From Rhodeus uyekii (Eukaryota; Chordata; Actinopteri; Cypriniformes; Acheilognathidae), in contig JAWRVZ010000004.1 of the NCBI GenBank assembly GCA_037043235.1, positions 6,041,501-6,105,500 of the forward strand: a stretch of 64,000 nt of DNA, in the 5' to 3' direction. The stretch's first letter is position 1, and each line of letters begins with the position of its first letter. A model generated the notes under the pieces. The model saw only the letters and a program-made list of their open reading frames with translations. It made no database searches and was not told the origin of the DNA. Positions 47,661 through 56,410 of this stretch are shown one piece after another. The position numbers and the translations under genes were made by a program.

Positions 47661-49031
47661 TCAGATCGCCCCTCTTGCCAGAGGCTTGAGCCTGTCGCCC
47701 CGACCCCCCGGGATTAGCCGGAGGAAGACGGGTGGCGACACTTCGTTTTTGAGCGGCCCTGTGTGAAGAGCTCTGAGACCCCCTTTGACTGGCGGTCTCA
47801 CGTGGAGGGCGCGGGGAATAACTTTACTGAACGCCACCTGCTGTCGTGCAGCCTCCTGAAACTTGTCGACAACGCTTTTTACGGCGTCGCCGAACAAGCC
47901 CGAAGGGGACAGAGGAGCGTCCAGCAAAACAAATTTGTCCCTATCTTTGATGGAAGACAAATTGAGCCAAAGATGTCTCTCCGTAGCCACCAGAGCTGCC
48001 ATGGAGCGACCGACAGAGTAGGCCGTCTCCCTAGTGGCCCGGAGAGACAGATCCACGGTCCGGCGCAGCTCTGCCACTGTCTCCGGACCGATACCGCCGC
48101 CCTCGTTGAGGTCCCCCAGCAACTCAGCCTGATAAGCCTGCAGCAGAGCCGTGGTGTGCAGGCACGCTGCGGCTTGACTAGAGGCTGAGTACGCTCTCCC
48201 CACCAAAGACGACGTGACGCGCATCGGCTTGGAGGGGAGCGCCGGAGCTTTAATGGAGGACGCAGATTGGGGCACAAGGTAGCTCGCAAGCGCCTCATCC
48301 ACCTTCTGCATCCCCCCATAGCAATAGCTTTGAGCCCCTGCGAGATTCGTATACATCGAACTGTTCCGTGTATGAACTCTCTCAGAGGCTGGCTTTTCCC
48401 ACGATCTGGATACCTCGGCATGCAAATCGGGAAGGAAAGGCATAGCTCGGCGCGGGGGAGTGACGCGAGCCGGCAGATAACGCTCGTCCAACATACTTCT
48501 TTTAGGACGGGCGCTTCTGGTCTCCGCCGGCCATTCAATATCCAGACGAGAGACAGCTCGCGCCACAACCTCAACTAGCTCTTCAAACGCCGGCGAGGAG
48601 AGTGGCGAAGCCTCCTCTGCCGGGTCAACACTAGCTAAGTCCATCTCACTATCGGAACTCGACAAAGCTAATGTTGGAGTCACAGCACGAACATCTCCCG
48701 AGGAGTGCCCGTGACTGGAACCCGTTTGGTCTCGTGAGGGCTGAGGTAAGGACGGACCCACCCCAGCAGCCTCAGCGAGATCCATTTGTGAACCCCAGGA
48801 CTGAGAGCGCCGCAACGCCTCGTTACAGACCGCCAGGCGGGAGCGGAGAACATGCAGAGAAAACTGCTCACAGTCTTTACAGCCGGCGCCCTCAAGAGCC
48901 GACCGTGCATGTTCCACTCCTAAACAGATAACACACATTACATGTGTATCCCTGCCCGTTATAAAACGAGGACAGGGATAAACACACGGTCTGAAACTCT
49001 GTTCATCTCTCGCCACACTTTTCACACTCAT
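47661..49031 (-). CDS. DIRS gag-like protein (C-terminus probably frameshifted)
   Basis: Open frame of 456 codons from the ATG at 49031; the frame is open further upstream but has no earlier ATG. Near the N-terminus is a metal-binding-type cluster, C33-x2-C36-x4-H41-x9-C51-x2-C54, with C16, C20 and H30 before it. An acidic, serine-rich stretch follows, then a long region rich in alanine and leucine. The gene lies first in the element, as expected of the nucleocapsid-like DIRS protein. After about 47800 the reading becomes unlike a gag tail and stops at 47661, while another frame stays open to a TGA at 47617-47619 and reads as a basic, lysine-rich tail (LSAKKAKSKRP). I infer a one-base indel near 47800-47820. 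The exact function of this protein is unknown. Confidence 0.75.
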   Translation of the reverse strand: MSVKSVARDEQSFRPCVYPCPRFITGRDTHVMCVICLGVEHARSALEGAGCKDCEQFSLHVLRSRLAVCNEALRRSQSWGSQMDLAEAAGVGPSLPQPSRDQTGSSHGHSSGDVRAVTPTLALSSSDSEMDLASVDPAEEASPLSSPAFEELVEVVARAVSRLDIEWPAETRSARPKRSMLDERYLPARVTPPRRAMPFLPDLHAEVSRSWEKPASERVHTRNSSMYTNLAGAQSYCYGGMQKVDEALASYLVPQSASSIKAPALPSKPMRVTSSLVGRAYSASSQAAACLHTTALLQAYQAELLGDLNEGGGIGPETVAELRRTVDLSLRATRETAYSVGRSMAALVATERHLWLNLSSIKDRDKFVLLDAPLSPSGLFGDAVKSVVDKFQEAARQQVAFSKVIPRALHVRPPVKGGLRALHTGPLKNEVSPPVFLRLIPGGRGDRLKPLARGAI

Positions 49032-49093
49032 TCTTTGATTTTTTAAGCTATCAAGTCTCAAAAACCACTCTCGCACAGACACAGCACGCTGAA

Positions 49094-49261
49094 GGCATTC
49101 AGAGCTGACGCGCCCCGGTTTCAGACGCGCTTTATGCTCTTCCTCATGACGTCACCGGCTGCGGCCGGCAGTGACGCATTTACACGCGTTCGCTTCTCAT
49201 TGGTTGCATAGATCTTCACGTGACTCACGCAAGGCTATTTCCCCTAGTGCTTCGACACAGC
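49094..49261 (+). repeat. 168-bp direct repeat within DIRS, right copy
   Basis: Partner of 44261-44428 in the same orientation. Here it forms most of the gag leader. Together with the two 44-bp repeats it gives the element both direct and inverted terminal repeats. Confidence 0.85.
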
Positions 49262-49282
49262 TCGAGTTCCCTGAAAGGGAAC
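49239..49282 (-). repeat. DIRS 44-bp inverted repeat, gag side
   Basis: Perfect reverse complement of 44475-44518. It marks the outer right boundary of the element: beyond 49282 the sequence (ACTTAACAG) turns AT-rich and shows no further similarity to the element. Confidence 0.9.
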
Positions 49283-51253
49283 ACTTAACAGTGTCAAATA
49301 AAGCAAAGTATTTGAAGACTGGATTCATGGAATGGTATTGTGGCAAAGAGATCTTTTTTTTTAAAGAGTCAAAGCTTAGTGTGGTTTCTAAGAATCCGAG
49401 GGAAAAAAAGACAGTGATGAGAGATGGAGCAAAAGGTCTTTGAGAAATGTCTGGTAAATAATAGCACAGTTTTTCATTTAATTATGTGCACTGGACCCTG
49501 AGGAGCTCCTCATCTAGAGAAGAAAACATGTTCGGTCGGCAACCACATGACCCGCTGCTTTGTGAAATACAAGCCGAATGGTTGATTGCACCGGCTAGTG
49601 TTATAGCATGTCATTCGTGACATTTAGCTTTAGGTGAACATGAGATATTTTACAGCATATAAACATTAATGGAATAATTCATCTAAAATGGAAAATTCGG
49701 TTGAACATCACTTAAGAATCACAAAGCATCACCTAAGAATCTTTGACAAATCTTTTGTTTTATTTTGTTACAAAGTTATTAAATGGTTTCAGAAAATTTG
49801 GAATATTGTCACGTGGAATATACGCAATACTGTTATTGAGTCTTTTATACTGTTTGGAGCTTGATAGACTTTTATAGTTATATATAGTTATTTATAAGAG
49901 CTGTGTGAAAATGAAAAACATTTTAACACACGTTTAGAATGACTTGAGGGTGAGCAAATAATAACTGAACTATGCCTTTGAGGTTTCTGAATATATGAAC
50001 AAGGATGCAGGATATTAATACTTGTAAAATTTATGGTTTTATGGCTTAGATAAATTGTGTCCTTAATAGACAAGTAACTTCATGTTGCCTCCTAGATGAA
50101 CCAGCAATCCAAACATTTAAGCAAACATTATAATGAAATGTAGCCCTAACCTCAGATTCCATTATCCAGGCTGGAGGATAAGACACTGGCTATGTGCAAT
50201 GAAGACAAATCTTCTCAGGTTATTTTATCTTCCAATACAGAGGGAAAAAATGGCATCAAACAGAATTTGATCCCTCATTTGGTGGATATCCTGCAGGGCT
50301 TTGTGAACTTCAAAGCTGGGCAGGTGACACAGATCCATCTGGTTCCCCTATGGGCTTTGAGTAAATCAAGGGCACCTCACTGCTTATTCAGCATGATGTT
50401 TCTTTCATTGTAGTCTCTATACAGTGCAGTGCAGTCTTACTCAGGCATTCTTATATTGAGATATGTTTTCTTTAATTTGTCTTATGGTATCTACAGATCA
50501 ATCTACATAAATGCTGTTATAATTGTTTCCAAGTGATGTTGATTTTAAAACTATATTCTTAAAGCACATGTTAATGGATTGAGTTTAAATGAGGTGAAGT
50601 CTCAAAATTAAAAATCTCATCAGAAGAGGAATATTAGGTTTGGCTTTATTTACTGATGGATCCATTAATCTCCTGCTAATTTGTTTGTAGTGCCATTTTA
50701 CAATGCCCTGAATTCCAAGAAAATCGTTATTTCTGGCTTTTAAAAATATAGTGATGAAATTTAGTAATGGAACTTCTGAATGACCTGTCAATCACGGCTC
50801 TTCATTAATCATAGCAAAATAGTTGGGGAAACTTTTAATGACTTGTCATCAATCATGAATTTCATAACCATCAATCATAATCAAACTGTTAAGGAAACCT
50901 AATTAAACTGAATACTTGACCTATATATTAATTTATTTGGTTAGTTTTGGTTACTTTCTCTCTGAATTGTTTAAAAAAAATTGCATTTGCAAAAATGATT
51001 TAAAAGCTGTAATATTATATTTTATCTTAACCATTTAATATATGGTTTCAATTTTCAAATTCTCGCCTATGACCTTAATCAACCACAAATTTTCTTTCAG
51101 GCTAAATTTGATTAAATACAGTGAAAGTATCAGAAAAAACATAATCATTAGTGTGTCACACGTTGGCTGTGACTACTGAAGTATTTGACATTAATTTCCA
51201 TAGCGCTGTGTACCTATTCATGCTTCCATCAAATTATATCATATACTTTATGG
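49283..51253. other. Intergenic DNA, little recognised
   Basis: AT-rich. One arm-like piece of the foldback MITE (GACTTGAGGGTGAGCAAATA) lies near 49940. No gene signs. Confidence 0.5.
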
Positions 51254-51419
51254 CAGAGGTGTCCAATACTGCTCCTCCCACTCTCCTGCAGAGCTCAGCT
51301 TCAACACACACCTGAACCAGCTAATCAAGGTCTTAGGTATACCAGACATTTCCAGCCAGGTGTGTTGAGGGAAGTCGGAGCTAAAGTGACCCTCCAGGAC
51401 TGAGTTTGGACACCCTCGC
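51254..51419. mobile_element. Foldback MITE (GGTGTCCAA ends)
   Basis: Left AGAGGTGTCCAATACTGCTC, right GAGTTTGGACACCCTCG, inverted. The arms share AGAGCTCAGCTTCAAC-type and CACACCTGAACCAGCTAATC motifs. A well-known abundant cyprinid repeat, probably hAT-driven. Confidence 0.7.
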
Positions 51420-51968
51420 CATAGTAATCCATAACTTGAATGTTCATATCATCATTCAGTTTTAAACCTCAGTCTAGTGCATGATGTTGCCTCAGGTCAG
51501 CAAACACATTTCCTTCCCTTCTGCAAGCCCACGATCCTCTCAAAATTGCAGTAAATTGGTTTATAATTAAGAGGTTACTTTGAATAAACACATTGAATAC
51601 TTTTTCTTGGTCAAATTTTCAATCAAATCTTGTTGGTCAGTTTAAAATCTTTTTTGGTAACACTATTTCACTGAGTTTTTTTATATGCATTACATGAAAT
51701 TAATGCAGTTTTCCTTATCCTAACTCTTACCCTGTCGTAAGTACATGCAGTTAATTATACTACTAAGTACTTCAATGTACACTGTAAGATTGACACCTTA
51801 AAATAAATTGTAACCTCTTTTTCTGGCATGGTGAACCATAAAAAAATTATAATAATCACACCCTCATGAACTGAGAATAACATTTGTTATGATGCAAAAT
51901 GGACCAATGTGCATATGTGTTATTGTAGATCTCATAAATGACTGCTTGAACATTTCTCAAGGTTTCCA

Positions 51969-52316
51969 TATCATGGTCATGGTTACAGCACAAAGGAAAG
52001 TATGGTGGATCTAAACACAGCAACTATTTTAATTAGACTTATTAAATTCAAAAACAAAACACTGAAAAAAACCTACAATGGAAAAGAACAGCCAATGCAA
52101 TACAGATGAGGAGAGGAGTGAACAAAGAAACATGGCTTAAATACTAGCAAACAGAGGAAATAATGAGACTAATTAACAAGACACACCTGAACTGAAACTC
52201 AAATCATCTGGTGACAGGCCAGGAAACAGGAGGGGGACAGAACCAATAAACACACTGACAGCAAAACACTAGAAAAGAAATACAAACATGAATCAAAACA
52301 AACTCAAAACCTAACA
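51969..52316 (-). repeat. LTR (3' copy)
   Basis: Lower-coordinate LTR of the element at 51969-53996. Its outer end is worn (TATCATGG in place of TGTCATGG). The gag remnant adjoins at 52320. Confidence 0.72.
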
Positions 52317-52638
52317 GTAGCAGAGGGCACGTCGTCATTCAAAAACACTTCCACTGGAGTGGGATGGTGGGCTTAATGGAACAGGAAGCCTCCAGAGAGG
52401 TTCTGGCAGTTCAGGGGGCCATTGAGGATCAACCCCACCTCCACCCCATCCCAAGCCAAAGCACCTCAGCACAAGGCACTGCTCAAGAGTCATGCCAACA
52501 TCTCCCACAGGTAGAAATGGCCAAAGTTCTGTGTCCAATCCACTCCAAAATAAATTTATTAACTCATCCTTTCGACTGTGATACCCAACGGCAAAACTGC
52601 ACAAACTCTTCAACATACTCCTTGGTCTTGACAAATGG
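52317..52638 (-). pseudogene. Gypsy-like gag remnant
   Basis: Minus-strand sequence reads EEFVQFCR with one reading frame, then DELINLFWSGLD and LEQCL in another. These match the style of fish gypsy gag (F-x-x-L-C, then L-x-x-L-F-x-x-G-L). A frameshift separates the two. It ends against the 3' LTR. Confidence 0.5.
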
Positions 52639-52639
52639 A

Positions 52640-53610
52640 GAACAGCTTACATTTATATAGTGCTTTTCTTGGTACTCAAATGACTTTTTTTTAACCTTGG
52701 CCAGATCTGTGCCTTGCCACAATTCTGTCTCTGAGCTCTTCAGGCAGTTCCTTTGACCTTATGATTCTCATTTGCTCTGACATGCACTGTGAGCTGTAAG
52801 GTCTTATATAGACAGGTGTGTGGCTTTCCTAATCAAGTCCAATCAGTATAATCAAACACAGCTGGACTCAAATGAAGGTGAAGGAGTGTCACAGCAAAGG
52901 GTCTGAATACTTAAGACCATGTGATATTTCAGTTTTTCTTTTTTAATAAATCTGCAAAAATGTCAACAATTCTATGCATTTCTGTCAATATGGGGTACTG
53001 CGTGTACATTAATGAGGAAAAAAGGAGCTTAAATTATTTTAGCAAATGGCTGCAATATAACAAAGAGTGAAAAATGTAAGGGGGTCTGAATACTTTCCGT
53101 GGAATCTCCTCAACCATCAGCATTTTGCAGTGTTCACTTGGAAGATGCGACTATAGCCATGTTGCGCCAGAACTGCCACCACACACCAGCTCATTAGTGG
53201 AGAGGAGACAGAGTGATGAAGCCAATCAGTATACGGGGATGATTAGGAGGCCATAATGGACCGAGGCCAATGGGCAAATTTGGCAAGGATACCAGGGTTA
53301 AGCACCTACTCTTTGCAAAGGACATCCTGGGATTTTTAATGACCACAAAGAGCCAGGATCTCGGTTTCATCGTCTCATCCGAAGGATGGTGCTTGTTACA
53401 ATTGAATACCCATCACTATACGGGGGCATTAGGACCCACACAGACCACAGGGTGAACACCCCTGCTGGCCTCACTAACACCTTTTCCAGCAGCAACCTAG
53501 TTTTCCCCTGGAGGTCTCCGACCCAGGTACTTACCTAGCTCAAACCTGTTTAGCTTCAGTGGGCAACCAGCCTTGGGCTGCAGGGTGACATGGCTGCTGA
53601 CTATTACATT
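52640..53610 (-). mobile_element. 5S rRNA-derived SINE (SINE3 type), split by a Tc1 remnant
   Basis: On the minus strand the start matches 5S rRNA: GCCATGTCACCCTG, then TGAAGCTAAACAGG, AGTACCTGGGTCGGAGACC and TCCAGGGGAAAACTAGG. These cover the A box and C box of the 5S internal promoter for RNA polymerase III. The body follows, and the tail with TATATAAATGTAAG lies at about 52645-52660, beyond the inserted Tc1 remnant at 52690-53104. It sits between the 5' LTR and the gag remnant of the surrounding element. Confidence 0.75.
52690..53104. mobile_element. Tc1/mariner remnant
   Basis: Matches the end of a widespread fish Tc1-like element: CCAGATCTGTGCCTTGCCAC, CTGACATGCACTGTGAGCTG, TATATAGACAGGTGTGTGGC, AGCAAAGGGTCTGAATACTT, ending GGGTCTGAATACTTTCCGT. 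The outermost bases of the terminal repeat and almost all of the transposase gene are missing. It interrupts the SINE tail. Confidence 0.75.
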
Positions 53611-53662
53611 TATTAAAGAGGTAGCAGCTGCTAAATCCTTACTTTTAGTTGGTATGCCCTTC

Positions 53663-53996
53663 TGTCATGGTCACTGGTTGCAGCACAAAGGACAGTAGGC
53701 AGGATCTAGACGCTGCAGCCATTTATATTAAACTCCTTCACCACAAAATCAAACAGTGAAGAGCCTATGGAATAGAAAAACCAATGTAGAATGGAAAAGG
53801 ACAGAAATTAAACACAGAGCTTGAATACTAGCAAACAGAGGAACTAATTAGACTAATTAACAAGACACACCTGAACTGAAACTCAAATCAATTGGTAACA
53901 GGCCAGGAAACAGGAGGAGGACAGAACCAATAAACACACTGACAGCAAAACTCTAGAACAGAAATATAAACATGAATTAAAACTCAAAACCTAACA
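53663..53996 (-). repeat. LTR (5' copy)
   Basis: TGTCATGG to CCTAACA on the plus strand. It is the upstream LTR in the element's own minus orientation. Confidence 0.75.
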
Positions 53997-54507
53997 GTCC
54001 AGCTCTCCAAAAAGATTTACTAAATTGTTTGATCCACAACAGTGAACGGTGAAGCAAGAGCAAAAAACAAACAAGGCATCAATACAAACACACATAGTAC
54101 CTTTCTCAAAAAAAAAACAAAAATAAAAAATGGCTCCATGGTTGACTGCGCACTCATCTTTTATGACTTCTCATTTGGAGGTTGTGACAGCCCACTGGTA
54201 TTAATTAAAAAGAAAGGGAGATCTGTACTGCTCTGACCCATGACAGACATTCCTCCCAATTAGGTGCCCTCTTAATGTCTCTTCCGGTAAGGGTTTTTGG
54301 CAAAATTGTTTTCGGAGTGATGATTTGATGTTGTAAATTACAGCACGCCTGTGGTCATGACTCAAGTTTATTCCAAACAAAATGCAAGGCTGTGGACACT
54401 TGAAACGTTTGCTCTAGCCCAATAAAATCTCACAGAGTTGTTTAAATAAGGAATAATTGACTATTTCATTGGAGTATTGGAGGCTTGAGCCATTGATACC
54501 AGTTATA

Positions 54508-54541
54508 TGAGAGAGTGTGTGAGTGTGTGTGTGTGTGTGTC
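54508..54541 (+). repeat. GT microsatellite
   Basis: GAGAGTGTGTGAGTGTGTGT continuing as GT repeats to about 54540. Confidence 0.8.
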
Positions 54542-55194
54542 TCAGAAGTGTTCAGCAGCAGCAGCATCTCTACTAAGTTTATCTGCTCCAGAACAGAGCC
54601 ACTATTACATCACTAGTTAAAAATGTCATGAAGCTTTTAAGGTTTTCAAAGTTGATCAGTGCTAACAACACATTACCGTGTGAGTGTGTGTGTTTCGGTA
54701 CTGTATGTGTGTGCATTTGGAAAATACATACATAAAACATAATTTTGTGGTTAAATACATGGAAATAATTTGTTACTTTTACCCTATTGTTTACTACATT
54801 TATTTGCTTGATCAGCTTCATCGTGTGTTTTGGTTCTTTTGCTGTTGTCGGCTGTAAGGACTTTTGAAATAAATGAAATAATTTGGCAATGTGATATGGT
54901 ATTGCGTTTGTCCTGCCTGGAACTTTAGCCATCTGTTTCTGTCAAAAATAATCGAATGTTTGTCAACCATTCAAATTCAAGCATTCAACAGTCCCTGTTG
55001 TATAATATTAAATATTTTGTTCAAAACCCGCTTGACTACAGAAGCTTGTTTCCATCACGGAATAAAAAAATAAACCCTTTATCTCACAATTCTGTCTTTT
55101 AAGACAAAAGTAGAAATTACAAAGACTGCTAATCACATTTGCCATTGAATCAGAACTGAATATTTTATTGATTGATTGGACATTGATGATTTTA

Positions 55195-55369
55195 AATGTT
55201 TACATTTATGCATTTGGCTTTTTGGATTATGCACCTTTCATCCAACGCAACTTGCATTGCATTCAAGAAAACATTGACATTCTAATCAGTTCTTGCTTTC
55301 CCTTTGAATCAAACCCATGACTTTGGCATTGCAAGTACCACACTCTACTGTTTGAGCTACAGGAAGTCG
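55195..55369 (-). mobile_element. tRNA-derived SINE
   Basis: Minus-strand copy of the same family: CCTGTAGCTCAAACAGTAGA, box B-like TGGGTTTGATTC, AGGGAAAGCAAGAACT, and a worn tail. Older than the copy at 41384. Confidence 0.75.
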
Positions 55370-55569
55370 TTTATATGCCTCAGAAATAACTGTTTGTTTT
55401 TTAAGGGGCTTATTTCACTGAAACCATGCATGCAAAATATCTCAGCAGAAAGAATAACAGTAATAAGAAGTGTTTTACTGCATCTTCTGGTACACGTTTT
55501 TCATACATGAGTCCGGTGAAAGCCAGTACAGAAAACAGAAATTATTAGTTCACCTCCCGACTTCATACA

Positions 55570-55770
55570 GCATCTTCTGACTCGGGCCAGAGGACATAGT
55601 ATGGATTAGAGTGCTGAAATAACAAAAATACTCTGTATTCCAAAATATTCTCAAAAATAAATGTGTGTGTGTGTGTGTGTGTGTGTGTGTTCCACAGAAT
55701 AAAGAGTGTCATATGGGTTTGATACGCAATGGTGAGTAAATGATAACAGAACATTCATTTTTGGGCAGAT
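55570..55770 (-). mobile_element. Foldback MITE, half copy with GT microsatellite
   Basis: The right part (GGTGAGTAAATGATAACAGA then ACATTCATTTTTGGGCA) is one arm of the foldback MITE. A GT repeat of about 13 units lies at about 55664-55690. Confidence 0.55.
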
Positions 55771-56284
55771 TGTTCCTCTTGGGGAAAGAAAATAAATAGG
55801 CTCAGACTCTCAATAAGCAAAGCCACATAAAATGTCTGTTGAGTTCTTAAGATATGAAATATCTATTGTGCCTTTTTGAGTGTTGCAGCTGTCAATATCA
55901 ATCTTATCTCTGCACAGTCTGAGCATGTTTAGTGTCTGTTTGGTTCTTTTGGCAGATGAATTTTCCTCTTGACAGAGCATGTTCACAACATTAAAAAACC
56001 CAACACCAGCTATTCAATCCATTGAATTCCACTTCATCTTGAAATAAAACAATCACTAGACCGCTTTTACTGATTTACTTCAGCAACATGTCAATTAGTG
56101 AAATCCGACTCTACCCTAGGAAAATATTGCTGATAATAAATCATTGAGTCTGACGATGGAGATGAACTATACTGACCTGAGAATCAGTTTCCTTTGTAAT
56201 ATTTTAGAAAATACATGTGTTTATTATCAGCTGTTTAGAACCACTAGTGATGCCACATTTGTAAAATGAATCACAATTGAGTTT

Positions 56285-56410
56285 ACCAGGGCTGGCTCTC
56301 GAGTTTAGCTCCAACCTTTATCAAACTCACCTACATGTGGCTTTTCTAGTGATCCTGAAGACTGAAGACTGATTAGCTTGTTCAGGTGTGTTTTATTAGG
56401 GATGGAACTA
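56285..56410. mobile_element. Partial MITE (GGTGTCCAA family)
   Basis: GAGTTTAGCTCCAACC and TGATTAGCTTGTTCAGGTGT then GATGGAACTAAA are inner parts of the family at 51254. The ends are lost. Confidence 0.5.

Larger units (their letters stand above)
44168..49282 (-). mobile_element. Nearly intact DIRS-type tyrosine-recombinase retrotransposon (copy 1)
   Basis: On the minus strand the order is leader, gag, reverse transcriptase/RNase H, and a tyrosine recombinase overlapping the RT frame. This is the DIRS order and lacks the aspartic protease and integrase of LTR elements. Perfect 44-bp inverted repeats lie at 44475-44518 and 49239-49282. Past the recombinase end sits a 310-bp unit (44168-44477) with perfect 57-bp inverted ends. 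DIRS elements are thought to replicate through a circular DNA and integrate with the recombinase, without target duplication; none is visible here. GC content is far above that of the flanks. RT and recombinase frames are open; gag seems to have one frameshift near its end. Identical repeats suggest a recent insertion. Confidence 0.93.
49032..49282 (-). other. DIRS 5' leader
   Basis: About 250 bases between the outer inverted repeat and the gag ATG. Apart from the last 60 bases it matches the spacer of the unit at 44168-44477, so it repeats sequence held at the other end of the element. It includes a CCAAT motif (AACCAATGAG) and a CRE-like TGACGTCA near 49147-49154, which could serve a promoter; the use of these motifs is a guess. 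Confidence 0.6.
51969..53996 (-). mobile_element. Deleted gypsy-like element with two LTRs and nested insertions
   Basis: Two direct repeats of about 340 bases (51969-52316 and 53663-53996) share long blocks such as TAACAAGACACACCTGAACT and CAATAAACACACTGACAGC. On the minus strand they read TGTTAGG to CATGACA with TATTTAAG as a TATA-like box. Between them only a gag remnant, a SINE and a Tc1 remnant remain. The pol region is missing. The two LTRs differ visibly, so the insertion is old. Confidence 0.75.

Noticed and set aside
47879..48574. 231-codon open frame on the minus strand inside gag
   Set aside because: Out-of-frame reading of gag with W/R/L/C-rich composition; no motif.
54579..54932. 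117-codon open frame on the minus strand near a GT repeat
   Set aside because: Part is translated microsatellite (HTHTVPKHTHSHG); nothing supports a gene.
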